DNA from: CAYRPN01 sp964426135
Lineage (GTDB): Bacteria; Planctomycetota; Phycisphaerae; Phycisphaerales; Phycisphaeraceae
Assembly: GCA_964426135.1 (NCBI GenBank)
Contig: CAYRPN010000002.1
Coordinates: 124,001 to 188,000 of the forward strand
Direction of reading: 5' to 3'
DNA: 64,000 nucleotides
Shown here: piece by piece, positions 35,167-44,333 of the stretch
Layout: every line of letters starts with the position of its first letter
Position numbering within the stretch: position 1 is the first letter of the stretch
Translations under genes and position numbers: made by a program
Notes under the pieces: model-generated
What the model was told of the DNA's origin: nothing
Seen by the model: only the letters and a program-made list of their open reading frames with translations
The model's database searches: none

Positions 35167-37407
35167 TCACGGCTTCATCTCCCGCCCGCTCAGCAGGTAC
35201 TCCCACACCGCGCCGAACTGCTTTCGCGCGTCGCCTTCAAAAAGATCGGTGAACGGTGTGAGCCCCTCGTCGTTGGCGAACTGCGGCATGCGCGTGTTCT
35301 GCTGCAAACGCGAGGGCTTGAGCATCCATCGCGTGTAGAAGTCTTTCCGCAGTCGCTCCTTCACGTAGATGAAGTTCGGCCCCTGCGCCTCGAACACATT
35401 CGTCGCCGGCGCATTGCCGATGCCGTGGCACTGCACGCAACTGAAGCCGCCATCCTTGCCGATCAGTCGCTTGCCAAGCTTCGCCAGTTCCGCGTCCGGT
35501 CCCGGTTCCGCCGGCGCGACCGGTGACAACCCGTGCTGCAGCGCAAGGCCGCGCGAGAGTCCCGCCGCCCGCGCGGGGAACGCCGGCATCCGTGCCGTCA
35601 GCCAGGGACGCACCTTGTATTCCAGCTTGCCGCCGAGGAATTGCTCCATCCACTGCGGCTTGAGTTTATCGCCGAACCACGTCAGGTCGGGCCTCGACTG
35701 ATCGATCTGCGGCTCCTTCACTTCCTCTTCGTTGCCGAAGCCATCGTCCTGTTTGGGCTTGGACTGCTTCGGCTTCGTGCCCGGTTGCTCGACGATCAGG
35801 GAAGCGACTTCCGTTTCATGCTGCGACCAGCGATCGGTGTCGCCATCGTATTTGTGGCATGCGTTGCAGTTGAGTGCGCGAATCTGCCGCGTGGCGAACT
35901 CGGCGGGCGTGTCGCGCCGCAGGGAATCAAACGCGCCCGCTCTGGCGAAGGCGCGCAGCGCCTCGCGATGAGTCCCGTTTAACGCGAAATCCGGCGCTTT
36001 GCCCATGGCCTCGGCCTTGTCCGCGAGGCAGCCCTTGCTCCAGTCGCCGGCGATGATCTTCTCCAGCGGCGGCGAAATGAACTTGTTCTCCAGCTTGGGA
36101 ATCGCATGGCAACTGGCGCAGCCGGAGGTCTGAAACATCATCTGCCCCTGGGCTGCGGCAGGCCCGCGCCCCGGCGGCGGGCCGGGAATCGCCGGCGCCG
36201 CCTCGCCGGGCAGCGAGAGCAGGAACGCGGCGATCTGGTTCGCCTCCTGTTTCGACAGGTTGAAATTCGGCATGCGGATCCATGCGTAATGGGCCTGCGG
36301 GTCAAGCAGAAAATCGCGCAGGGCCTCGCGCTGCCATTTCGCATGGACGTACTTCAAAGTGACGCGCGACTGGCCCGCCGAGGGGGTCGCCGCGGCAGGC
36401 TGCTTGGATTCATTCTGATTCGCCTCCGCCTTCGCGCCCGGCAGCGTGTGACAGCCGATGCAGCCGAGCGTGGCGAAGTGATGGCCGCCTGCGGTGATCG
36501 ACGCCTTGTCGTCAGGGACAGGTTCACGCTTGCCGGCCGCCGCGGGATCGCCCAGCGTGGCCAGATACGCGGCGATGCCCCCGGCCCAGCCTCCGCCGCC
36601 TGCGCCGCCGCCGGGGCGCTGGCCGGTCATGGCGGCGTGGTGTGCTGCGTGCATGGCGGGCATCGAAGCGTCAGGACGCAGCGACTTCGGGTCGGCGATC
36701 CAAGCCTCCATCCATGCTTCATTGAGGCGCAGCCCCGCGGTGGAAAGATCGGGCGCATCCGTGGCCAGTTCCGCCATGCGCGTCGCTTCGTCGCCCAGCA
36801 GCTTCGCATCCGCCGGTGCGTGGCACTTCACGCAGCGCATCGAAGCGAACAGCTCGCGTCCCTGCCGCACCGCGATGCTTGCAGACTGCGTCAGCTTGGC
36901 CGGATCGCAGGTCAGTGCGGTAGGCGGCACCGGCTCGCGCGGGAACTCGTCGCTCTGCCAGTAGAGGCGGAACTCCGCATCGCTCTTGCCGGATGGAAAC
37001 TCGTACTCCACGAGCAGCGCGTTGGGGCCTTTGTTCAGGCGAATGCGATCCGTCGCCGGCGTCTTTGCAAGGTCTTCGTCCGTCGATTCGAGGATCACGT
37101 TGCCGTTGAGCGTGACCTTCGCTTTGCCCCGGCCTTCCATGCTGAGGATGTATCGTCCGCGGAGGCCGACGTTGATCGCGCCTTCAAAGGTGGCTCGCTT
37201 GGCTTCGGGCAACAGCGCCGACGCCGGCTGTCCTCGCGGCACCTGGAGCGCCACCAAACGCACCAACTGTGCGTCGGTCTGTCTGCCGTCGGCGCTGTGC
37301 AGCGTGAGGATCGCCCCGCGCGTCTCCGACGGCGCGGCATCTTCGGCGAACGATGCGCCGGCGAACAGAGCAAGCGATGCGAAAACGAGAAGATCGCGTG
37401 TGATCAT
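35167..37407 (-). CDS. five-haem c-type cytochrome with PA14-like N-terminus
   Basis: This 746-residue protein has a signal peptide (residues 1-21, ending ASFAE). Residues 30-150 resemble a PA14-type beta domain (GLRGRYILSMEGRGKAKVTLNG). Five CxxCH haem sites follow: CVKCH, CIGCH, CASCH, CNACH and CVQCH, in sequence order, so at least five c haems are expected in the periplasm. Met ligands are likely in segments such as RMPNFNLSKQE and TRMPQFANDEG. It is convergent with the RidA gene. The redox partner is unknown. Confidence 0.87.
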   Translation of the reverse strand: MITRDLLVFASLALFAGASFAEDAAPSETRGAILTLHSADGRQTDAQLVRLVALQVPRGQPASALLPEAKRATFEGAINVGLRGRYILSMEGRGKAKVTLNGNVILESTDEDLAKTPATDRIRLNKGPNALLVEYEFPSGKSDAEFRLYWQSDEFPREPVPPTALTCDPAKLTQSASIAVRQGRELFASMRCVKCHAPADAKLLGDEATRMAELATDAPDLSTAGLRLNEAWMEAWIADPKSLRPDASMPAMHAAHHAAMTGQRPGGGAGGGGWAGGIAAYLATLGDPAAAGKREPVPDDKASITAGGHHFATLGCIGCHTLPGAKAEANQNESKQPAAATPSAGQSRVTLKYVHAKWQREALRDFLLDPQAHYAWIRMPNFNLSKQEANQIAAFLLSLPGEAAPAIPGPPPGRGPAAAQGQMMFQTSGCASCHAIPKLENKFISPPLEKIIAGDWSKGCLADKAEAMGKAPDFALNGTHREALRAFARAGAFDSLRRDTPAEFATRQIRALNCNACHKYDGDTDRWSQHETEVASLIVEQPGTKPKQSKPKQDDGFGNEEEVKEPQIDQSRPDLTWFGDKLKPQWMEQFLGGKLEYKVRPWLTARMPAFPARAAGLSRGLALQHGLSPVAPAEPGPDAELAKLGKRLIGKDGGFSCVQCHGIGNAPATNVFEAQGPNFIYVKERLRKDFYTRWMLKPSRLQQNTRMPQFANDEGLTPFTDLFEGDARKQFGAVWEYLLSGREMKP

Positions 37408-37701
37408 GACACCACGATAGTAGCGATGCGCTCAGGTCAGGCCGAGTCAAACAGTCCCGTCCGCGCATCAAGGGCGCGGCGCATCCATGCGTTGAACCGT
37501 TCATTTCACGGGATGAATCTCGGGCAGAGGCTCCAAACACGCAAAGTGATCGGCTTTACTCCGCGACTTCTGCGCCTTTGCGAGAGCTACGAAACGTTCA
37601 GGTTCTACATCCGTGGTTCCTGGAGCGCCGGTTCATGAGAGCCTCGCGGACAGAGCCCGACCGTTGGTCAATGCGGCCCTGTTGTGCGAAGCCATTCCCA
37701 G

Positions 37702-38712
37702 TCACTTCTTCTCCACCACCCAGATGTTCCGATACCGCACGGGATTGCCGTGATCCTGCAGATGGATCGGCCCCGGCTCTTTGCCTTCCTTCACCGGTGC
37801 CGCCGTCGTACCCTTGGGCAGTTCCACATCTTTGTGGACGATGACGCCGTTATGTTTCACCGTGATTTTCGCGTTGGCGGTTTTCTTGCCGGTGTCGTCG
37901 AATTTCGCCGCGGTGTAGTCCACGTCGTAAGTCTGCCACGTGAGCGGGGGGAGCGCCATGTTCACGTCGGGATCCTTGATCGTGTAGATGCCGCCGCACT
38001 CGTTGTTCCTGCCCTCGAGTCCGAAGCTGTCGAGCATTTGCACTTCGTAGCGTCCCTGCAGATACAGGCCGCTGTTGCCGCGTCCTTGTCCGCGCTTGTT
38101 GGGTTCAAAAGGAATGCGGAACTCGATGTGCATCGAGAAATCCTGGAACGTGCTCTTGCTGTTGAGTCCTTGCATGAGCAGGCCGTCCTTCGTCACCTTC
38201 TTGTCGCCTTCCTTGAAGTCGTTGGTCTTGCCGTCGAAGAGGATGACGGCACCCTCGGGCGGCTTGGCGCCGAGCGTGGGGCTCTTGCGCTCCACTTTCT
38301 TCAGCGTGCCCACGGGGTCGCCGTTCTTGTTGGTGACGACAATCGCACCGTCCTTGAGGTCGCCGACGAGATCCGTCGATTCGAAATGCACGACGCCGTT
38401 CTTCAGTTCGCCTTGATGGCGCTCGGGCTTCTTGCCGGCCTTGTCCCATCCGTCGCCGGGCAGCCCGCCGTGATATCCGACGCACTCGAATTTGCCGTTC
38501 CCCAGGGCGATGACCTGGGCGCCGACTTTTTCGGGGCCGTTCTCCCCTTTGAATTCGCCGGCATACTCGCCTTGGATCGCGAAGTCGGTACTCTCCTTCG
38601 CTTTTTCCGGATCGTCGTAGACCGGATCTTTGTTCTGAGCGTTAGAGATGTTGCAGGCAGGCGCGAGAATTGCGACGACAAGGCACAGTGCGGCGCGCGA
38701 GAACAAATGCAT
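37702..38712 (-). CDS. DUF1080 (3-keto-disaccharide hydrolase-like) protein
   Basis: This 336-residue exported protein starts at ATG 38712 with GGAG eight bases upstream. A signal peptide precedes VYDDPEKAKES. The C-terminal half is DUF1080: GAVILFDGKTNDF, GNSGLYLQGRYEVQMLDSFG, NECGGIYTI and GPIHLQDHGNPVRYRNIWV, a concanavalin-like fold. Characterised members cleave 3-keto-glycosides; many planctomycete ones are uncharacterised. The 294-base gap to the cytochrome gene has no feature I can name. Confidence 0.9.
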   Translation of the reverse strand: MHLFSRAALCLVVAILAPACNISNAQNKDPVYDDPEKAKESTDFAIQGEYAGEFKGENGPEKVGAQVIALGNGKFECVGYHGGLPGDGWDKAGKKPERHQGELKNGVVHFESTDLVGDLKDGAIVVTNKNGDPVGTLKKVERKSPTLGAKPPEGAVILFDGKTNDFKEGDKKVTKDGLLMQGLNSKSTFQDFSMHIEFRIPFEPNKRGQGRGNSGLYLQGRYEVQMLDSFGLEGRNNECGGIYTIKDPDVNMALPPLTWQTYDVDYTAAKFDDTGKKTANAKITVKHNGVIVHKDVELPKGTTAAPVKEGKEPGPIHLQDHGNPVRYRNIWVVEKK

Positions 38713-38796
38713 CGAGGTTCTCCGGATGAGGATGAAGGAGGCTGGCGATTCGTGTCGATAACGCTGGAGCATTGTAGCGAACCAGTGGAGGCAGCT

Positions 38797-39687
38797 ATGC
38801 AGAGACTGACCTGGGGCTTGGCCGTCGGGTGTTTCGCGTGGGCGATCGGTTGCCAGTCCGCGCCTCCGCCTCCGCCGGCGGCGCAGAAGAACATCGATCT
38901 GCTGGGTGACCTCGCCAAGCGACCTGGCGCCAGCGGCCTTGCCACGCCCGACACGGGGCCCGGCGGCGATGCCGCGACACTGTTCATCAACTCGATCGGC
39001 ATACGCATGATGCCGATCGAGCCGGGGGCGTTCCAGATGGGCAGCAAGATCGGCGAAGCGGGCCGACAGGAAGATGAGGCACGCCACGAAGTGCGCCTCT
39101 CGCGTCGGTACCACATCAGCACGACGGAAATCACGCAATCGCAATGGGAGAAGCTGATGGGATCGAGGCCCTGGCGCCGGCAGAAGCAGACGGTCGAAGG
39201 CCGCGATCAGCCTGCAAGTTTTGTGACCTACCACGACGCAATGACTTTCTGCAAACTTCTGAGCACGCGCGAGAGCGGTGATTATCGTCTGCCTACCGAG
39301 GCGGAATGGGAGTATGCCTGCCGCGCCGGGATCGACGCCATGTACGGCTTTGCCAACGGCGCCGGCGGCAACAAGCTCAACGATTTCGCATGGACGGCGG
39401 ACAACGTCACCGAGGACCACGCCCAGCCCGTCGCCAGAAAACTCCCCAACGCGTGGGGGTTGTACGACATGCACGGCAATGTCGCCGAATGGTGCCTGGA
39501 CCACTACGGCAGCTATCCACGCGGCAATGTGATTGATCCCGCCGGTCCCGCCACTGGCCAGTTCCGAGTGGTGCGCGGCGGCGGTTTCGACAGCATGCCC
39601 GGTTTCTGCCGCGCCGCCTATCGCACCGGGATGGATGCGCAGACAAGCGCCGCCGGCCTGGGCTTCCGTATCGTGCTGATCAAGTAG
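38797..39687 (+). CDS. SUMF1/formylglycine-generating-enzyme-like lipoprotein
   Basis: This 296-residue protein begins at ATG 38797 with GGAGG six bases upstream. The N-terminus MQRLTWGLAVGC then AWAIGCQS suggests a lipoprotein anchor. The domain is FGE-sulfatase (PF03781): MPIEPGAFQMGS, YRLPTEAEWEYACRAG, MHGNVAEWCLDHYG and FRVVRGGGFD. Domain copies in planctomycetes are often binding or regulatory rather than true sulfatase activators; the copper-binding Cys pair of real FGE is not evident. It is divergent from DUF1080, with an 84-base shared promoter region. Confidence 0.88.
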   Translation: MQRLTWGLAVGCFAWAIGCQSAPPPPPAAQKNIDLLGDLAKRPGASGLATPDTGPGGDAATLFINSIGIRMMPIEPGAFQMGSKIGEAGRQEDEARHEVRLSRRYHISTTEITQSQWEKLMGSRPWRRQKQTVEGRDQPASFVTYHDAMTFCKLLSTRESGDYRLPTEAEWEYACRAGIDAMYGFANGAGGNKLNDFAWTADNVTEDHAQPVARKLPNAWGLYDMHGNVAEWCLDHYGSYPRGNVIDPAGPATGQFRVVRGGGFDSMPGFCRAAYRTGMDAQTSAAGLGFRIVLIK

Positions 39688-39741
39688 TCACGTCGCTTGG
39701 AGCCGCGCACGATCTGGATGGGACCGCGGCGGATGAATCTC

Positions 39742-39798
39742 GCGCAAAGGCGCAAAGGGGCAAACGGGCAAAGGGGCAAACGGGCAAAGGGGCACGAA
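39742..39798. repeat. octamer tandem array
   Basis: Strict 8-base units: GCGCAAAG twice, then GGGCAAAC and GGGCAAAG alternating, ending GGGCACGA. It lies after the SUMF1-like stop codon. The gap 39688-40019 (332 bases) is made of this array and a type B element and holds no gene. Confidence 0.8.
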
Positions 39799-39823
39799 GA
39801 AGAATGCCTTCTTCGCGTGCTTT

Positions 39824-40019
39824 GGATCGTGACCGAAATAACTTCCCGATCTGCACGGATCGAACTCCCCTCCCTTCAAGGGAGGGGCAGGGGGAGGGTC
39901 GGGCAAACAGCCTGATTTCACGCACAATCAAGCAGTGCGCCCGACCCTCCCCTAACCCCTCCCTAAGACGGAGGGGAATCGGAAACGGCTAAGTCGGGAG
40001 GTTGTTTCGGTCACAATCC
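39824..40019. repeat. type B inverted-repeat element, copy 1
   Basis: A 196-base element with termini GGATCGTGACCGAAATAAC and the mirrored right end. It has a core of CTCCCCTCCCTT / AGGGAGGGG hairpins and a unique CAAACAGCCTGATTTCA stretch. It ends exactly at the stop codon of the FHA protein gene. A second copy is at 42691-42878. The outer ends match those of type A. Confidence 0.85.
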
Positions 40020-42320
40020 TTAGTGCGAACCGCGGCGGCGCGAACGGGCCTTGGGGCGATCTTCACCTGGCGCATCGGTCGTGGCGGCGGACGGCAAGGT
40101 GTCGTCCTGTGCAGCCGAACGCTGCGCGATCTCCGCAACGCTTGAGGCGTTGGCGAGGGAGTGGGCCGGCACTGCGGCAGCCCCTGCGGCGACCGGGGCG
40201 GTGCCTGAAGGATGTGCCAGTCCCGCGGTGTCAGGATCGGAAAGGTCGCTGAACAGGGCGCCGACACTGGCATCGAGCGTCTCGTGCGTGTGATCGCCGT
40301 TGGCGCGCTGGTGGAACAGGTTCGCCAGTTGCAGCACGTGCTTGTCGCGTGGAAATTGCCGCAGCAGCGACTCGAGCAGAGCGCCCGCCTCGTCGTGTCG
40401 TGCGGTGAACTCCAGCAGCATGACCAGCATCTCCAGCGAGCGCGGGTCCGTGGGCAGTTCGTCCTGCAGTCCGCGGAGCATGGCCTCCGCCTCGGCGAAA
40501 TCTCGCGCGGCGATCCGTTCAGCCGCTGCATTGACGCGGTCGCAGCGGGTGGACGCCAAGGGAACCGGCGCCGGTTCCGGCGCTGTGCCGAGGTCGAGCG
40601 GCTGCGACAGCTCGCGCTCCAGTCCTTGAAGATCCAGAACGCCCAGGGCCGCGGCGGCGGTGATGTCCTGGTCATCGTCGTCAGACCAGTGGTCGTCATC
40701 GTCCCAGTAAAGCCTGGCGCGGGCATCGGCATCCAGCGTGGTGTCGGGCGGATCGGTGATCGCGGAAAGGCCGATCAGGTCGTCGTCTTCGCCCGGCTCC
40801 ACGTCCCATCCCTGGCTCTCAACAACCTGGACCTGCGCCTCGACAGCGGCGAACCATTCACTGGCCGCCTGCTCGCCGCCACGGACAGGCTCCGCGGCGC
40901 TGACTTCCTCTGGCTTGCCGGCGCCGGCGATCTCCGTCGACGCTTGAATCGGTGCCGCGCCGATCTGGGCCACCGCTGCCGGTGAAGCGGAATCCACAAC
41001 TGCCTCGGCAAGAGGCGCAACAGTTTCGGCAGGCGGCGCGACAAGCATCGGGTCAGAATGAGCCGCCTCGCGCTGCGCGATGTTGGCACTTTCATTCGCA
41101 GACCCGGTGGGCTCAACAGGTGCAGACAAGGGGGCCGCAATGGATGTGCGGGATATCTGCTCCTCATCAACCGACACAAGATCGACTGGCGACGGTTCCG
41201 ATGCGACTTCCACCGCTGGTGCTTCCGCCGCAGCTTCACTCGCCGCCGCGTTGATGCTTTCGCTTGCTGACGTGGTCGCGGGGTGGATGTCATCGCCCAC
41301 CGACGCATCATCGAAAAGAACCTCATCCTGGAGGGTGGACTCGTCGTGGTAGTAGTCACCGATGCTCTGCGTCAGTTCCTGGAGTGCGGGCAACTGCATG
41401 GCAACTTCAACGGCTGGAGCCGTCAGCATCTGCTCGGACGCAGCGACCGGCGGAAGCGCGTAACTGTCGAGCGAAAGAAAAGCCGGCTCCGCCGAATCAA
41501 CTGGTGGCTCAACAACTGACGTGAACAAAGCTTGCGGCGTTGTCTCGGCAGCAGCAAGTGCCGGTGGCTCGGGCGAAAGGTCGGCGGGGGAGATCGCTTC
41601 CTGCTGTTTGTCGATATCCGGCGTTGCGGGGGCCGCGAAATGTGCCGTGGGCACATCGACGGGCGATGGAACGTGAGCGACTGCTTCGGTGAACTGCTGG
41701 ACGGATGGAGGTTCATCGCGCAGATCGGTTGACTCGTTCGGCTCGCGAACAGAATGCGCCACCTGTGATGCCGGCGCGGCAACCTGAACGGGTGCGTCGG
41801 CGGGATCGGCGGGCGCGCTCTGTTCGAAAGGAGCGACGATCGAACTGCCGGAAACTTCCAGGTTCGCTTTCGCGGCGGGCGGGTCTTCAAGGCGATCCTC
41901 GGACGGCGGTTCAGCAGGGCGGGAGCCGACGCGCGGCAACTGCGCCATGGCAATCGGTTCGTCGTCATCTTCGATTCGAGTATCCGGCCCATCGGCGCTG
42001 CTGACGGGGGACATCTTGTCAGCAGGATCGGGGACGACGTGAAACTCCAGGACGGTGAGTCCCGTGGCGATGAGGTCGCCCTCTCGAAGGGCCTGCGTGC
42101 GCAGGAGGCGTTCGCCGTTGAGCTTGGTGCCGTTGCGTGAACCCAGGTCGCGGACATACCACCGCCCGTCGACTTCCTTGAGGCGCGCGTGATAGCGCGA
42201 GATCATGATGTCAGACAGCTTCAAATCGACGCTGTTGCGGCCGATAATCACGCTGTTCTTGGCACGCAGCTCGAACTTCACTCCCCGGTCAGGTCCTTTG
42301 GCGACCGTCAAAACAAGCAA
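40020..42320 (-). CDS. FHA-domain protein with long acidic linker and helical tail
   Basis: This 766-residue protein starts at TTG 42320 with AGGGAG upstream. Residues 1-100 are an FHA phosphothreonine-binding domain: SVIIGRNSVDLKL, SRYHARLKEVDG and DLGSRNGTKLNGERL, with the Gly-Arg, Ser-x2-His and Asn ligands present. Residues 110-560 are low-complexity, acidic and Pro/Ala-rich, thus probably disordered. Residues 610-720 look like TPR-type helices (AARDFAEAEAMLRGLQDELP). It would bind phosphorylated partners in the cytoplasm. No kinase gene is adjacent. Confidence 0.85.
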   Translation of the reverse strand: MLVLTVAKGPDRGVKFELRAKNSVIIGRNSVDLKLSDIMISRYHARLKEVDGRWYVRDLGSRNGTKLNGERLLRTQALREGDLIATGLTVLEFHVVPDPADKMSPVSSADGPDTRIEDDDEPIAMAQLPRVGSRPAEPPSEDRLEDPPAAKANLEVSGSSIVAPFEQSAPADPADAPVQVAAPASQVAHSVREPNESTDLRDEPPSVQQFTEAVAHVPSPVDVPTAHFAAPATPDIDKQQEAISPADLSPEPPALAAAETTPQALFTSVVEPPVDSAEPAFLSLDSYALPPVAASEQMLTAPAVEVAMQLPALQELTQSIGDYYHDESTLQDEVLFDDASVGDDIHPATTSASESINAAASEAAAEAPAVEVASEPSPVDLVSVDEEQISRTSIAAPLSAPVEPTGSANESANIAQREAAHSDPMLVAPPAETVAPLAEAVVDSASPAAVAQIGAAPIQASTEIAGAGKPEEVSAAEPVRGGEQAASEWFAAVEAQVQVVESQGWDVEPGEDDDLIGLSAITDPPDTTLDADARARLYWDDDDHWSDDDDQDITAAAALGVLDLQGLERELSQPLDLGTAPEPAPVPLASTRCDRVNAAAERIAARDFAEAEAMLRGLQDELPTDPRSLEMLVMLLEFTARHDEAGALLESLLRQFPRDKHVLQLANLFHQRANGDHTHETLDASVGALFSDLSDPDTAGLAHPSGTAPVAAGAAAVPAHSLANASSVAEIAQRSAAQDDTLPSAATTDAPGEDRPKARSRRRGSH

Positions 42321-42885
42321 TGGGGGACTCCCTGTGTCAGGCAATCGAAAAATCGGAACACACGGAAATCTTTCGCCCAATCCCGCCGACTAAGGCTAAC
42401 GCCGATCTGGCGCTTCGTCAACGAACGATGCCGATTCTTTCGCGTCTTTTCAGCAATTCGTCGAGGTGGCCGCCAATGTTGGAAATGGCGACGGCGATGT
42501 GGAGCACGCCTGCTCAATTCCTTGCTGCGGTGAGATGAAGGCGATGGAAGCTCCGTCGGTTCGCGATTTCAACGGTTGCAGAGAATGAGCGCCGATGTTT
42601 TTCGAGTGCGAGTTCGCATCCATCGATCGATGAGAAATGGGGTGGACAGGCCGGAACAGCTTCGCGCCCTGCCTAAGGAATGGAATGGAATCGAAATAAC
42701 TTCCCGATTTGCACGGATCGAACTCCCCTCCCTTTTAGGGAGGGGCAGGGGGAGGGTCGGGCAAACAGCCTGATTTCATGCACAATCACGCAGTGCGCCC
42801 CGACCCTCCCCTAACCCCTCCCTATGAGGGAGGGGAATCGGAGACAGCCAAGTCGGGAAGTTATTTCGGTCACGATCCTAAGCGC
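42321..42885. other. intergenic region with a type B element
   Basis: These 565 bases between the FHA and GNAT genes have no convincing gene. The right third is the type B repeat copy; the rest is unassigned. Confidence 0.55.
42691..42878. repeat. type B inverted-repeat element, copy 2
   Basis: About 188 bases from TCGAAATAACTTCCCGA to its mirrored end, with few differences from copy 1. The left terminus has lost the GTGACC part, suggesting decay at that end. It lies seven bases from the GNAT stop codon. Confidence 0.82.
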
Positions 42886-43335
42886 TCAATGATCCAGCAG
42901 TTTCTCGAAGATGACGAGATTCTCCCCGCGATCCGGATCCCAGCGGATGCCGACGATGTCGTACATGTGGCCGATCGCCAGGTGCAGCAGGGAGCGGTGC
43001 TGGTTGTGGCACTCCACGCGCACCGCGGTGTATTCGTTCTCCCTGGCCCACGCCTGCGCGGCTTCGAAAAGCTGCGACGCGATGCCTTGCCTGCGGAAAT
43101 CCGGCAGCACGCCGACGAGCCAGACGAAGAACACCGTGGGCTTCAGCTCGAAGCCGATGAGAAATCCCACCGCCCGGCTATCGACCGATGCGACGAGGAT
43201 CACGGAGTTGTACCGGCCCTTGAACCGACGCTTGAAGAACTCCACATCGCGCGCGGGCTTGAAGACCTGGCTGTACATCTGTGCAACCAGCTCAAGCTCG
43301 TCGTTACCCACGATGTCGATTTTTGCGTTGGCCAT
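42886..43335 (-). CDS. GNAT family N-acetyltransferase
   Basis: This 149-residue protein has GNAT motif A, VLPDFRRQGIASQL (R/Q-x2-G-x-A acetyl-CoA loop), preceded by the VFFVWLVG strand and followed by AVRVECHNQH. ATG 43335 begins MANAKIDIVGNDELE. The length is typical. The substrate is unknown. Confidence 0.88.
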   Translation of the reverse strand: MANAKIDIVGNDELELVAQMYSQVFKPARDVEFFKRRFKGRYNSVILVASVDSRAVGFLIGFELKPTVFFVWLVGVLPDFRRQGIASQLFEAAQAWARENEYTAVRVECHNQHRSLLHLAIGHMYDIVGIRWDPDRGENLVIFEKLLDH

Positions 43336-43353
43336 GGCGGGAGCCGCGGAGGA

Positions 43354-43392
43354 AGCCGTTAGCTATTAGCTATTAGCCGGTAGCCGTTAGCT
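43354..43392. repeat. heptamer tandem array (TTAGCTA-type)
   Basis: 7-base units TTAGCTA, TTAGCTA, TTAGCCG, GTAGCCG and TTAGCTT in direct succession, just upstream of the GNAT start. Confidence 0.75.
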
Positions 43393-43459
43393 TCAATACA
43401 GGAACCGGAGAATCAGATCCCGGACATTAGAGGGCGAGTCATGGAAAGTCCTAGCCTTG

Positions 43460-43527
43460 CGGCTCATAGCTAACGGCTAACGGCTCTCGGCTAACGGCTA
43501 ACGGCTAACGGCTAAAGGCTCGCGGCT
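43460..43527. repeat. heptamer tandem array (AACGGCT-type)
   Basis: 7-base units AACGGCT repeated with variants CATAGCT, CTCGGCT, AAAGGCT and CGCGGCT; nine units in strict register. It lies in the EF-P/GNAT gap and reads as the reverse-complement class of the array at 43354. Confidence 0.8.
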
Positions 43528-43539
43528 TTCCCTCCCGCC

Positions 43540-44094
43540 TCATGCCCTGGACAGATACGAGCCATCGTCCGTCTTGATGCGGATTGTTTCGCCGATGTCG
43601 ATGAAGCCGGGCACGCGCGTCTTCAGGCCCGTCTCCATCGTCGCTTCCTTCAGTTGGTTCGTCGCTGTGGCGCCCTTGATGCCGGGCGGCGTGTCTTTCA
43701 CCAAGAGGTCCACCGTCTTGGGCAGTTCGATCGTCACCGGCTTTTCCTCGGCCCACATCACCGTCACCTGCGTGTTGGGCTTGAGGAACAGCATCGAATC
43801 GCCCACCAGCTCCGGGTCCAGGTTGAACTGGTCGTAACTCTCCGTGTCCATGAAGACAGGCCCGCTGCTGTCGGTGTAAAGATATTCCGCGGTGCGGCGA
43901 TCCAGGTCCACCTGGTCGACATCTTCGCCGCTGCCCAGGCGCTTCTCGAGAAGAGCGCCGTCGCTGACGCGCTTGATCTTCACCTGCACGAAAGCGCGGA
44001 GGTTGCCGGGCGTGCGGTGTTCAACCTTGGTGATCGCGTAGAGTTGGCCATCCATGCGGAGTGCCATGCCGGGTCGTAAGTCGTTCGATTTCAC
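43540..44094 (-). CDS. efp: elongation factor P
   Basis: This 184-residue protein starts at GTG 44094; the longer frame to 44424 is not family-like. The three EF-P domains are visible: LRPGMALRMDGQLYAI, YLYTDSSGPVFMDTESYDQF and VPGFIDIGETIRIKTDDGSYL. EF-P helps the ribosome at polyproline stretches. The loop tip reads HRTPGNLRAF, with Asn31 where E. coli has the lysylated Lys34, so the EpmA-type modification should not occur. The window has proteins with long polyproline runs (for example at 3363-3400). Confidence 0.92.
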   Translation of the reverse strand: MKSNDLRPGMALRMDGQLYAITKVEHRTPGNLRAFVQVKIKRVSDGALLEKRLGSGEDVDQVDLDRRTAEYLYTDSSGPVFMDTESYDQFNLDPELVGDSMLFLKPNTQVTVMWAEEKPVTIELPKTVDLLVKDTPPGIKGATATNQLKEATMETGLKTRVPGFIDIGETIRIKTDDGSYLSRA

Positions 44095-44333
44095 AATAAG
44101 GCTCCGTGCGTACGAGGGATCGGGTCGAAGATGGTAGCAGAATTTGTTGAAGGCGGGAAACAGGTGTCGACGAGACTCGGCGTCCGATGTGCCGAAAGGG
44201 CCGGGGCTTGGCGCTCTTTCCCATCCAGCCGGATTCTGAGTCAACGCGAAATCCATGGGCATCTCAGCGGTGTGGCCTTGAATTGGCAACCGGCTTCGCC
44301 GGGGTTGATGGCGCGGCGCGACGACTCGGCGTC

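Noticed and set aside
37408..37701. tRNA or small RNA gene in the gap before the DUF1080 gene
   Set aside because: No cloverleaf, terminator or other structure could be supported.
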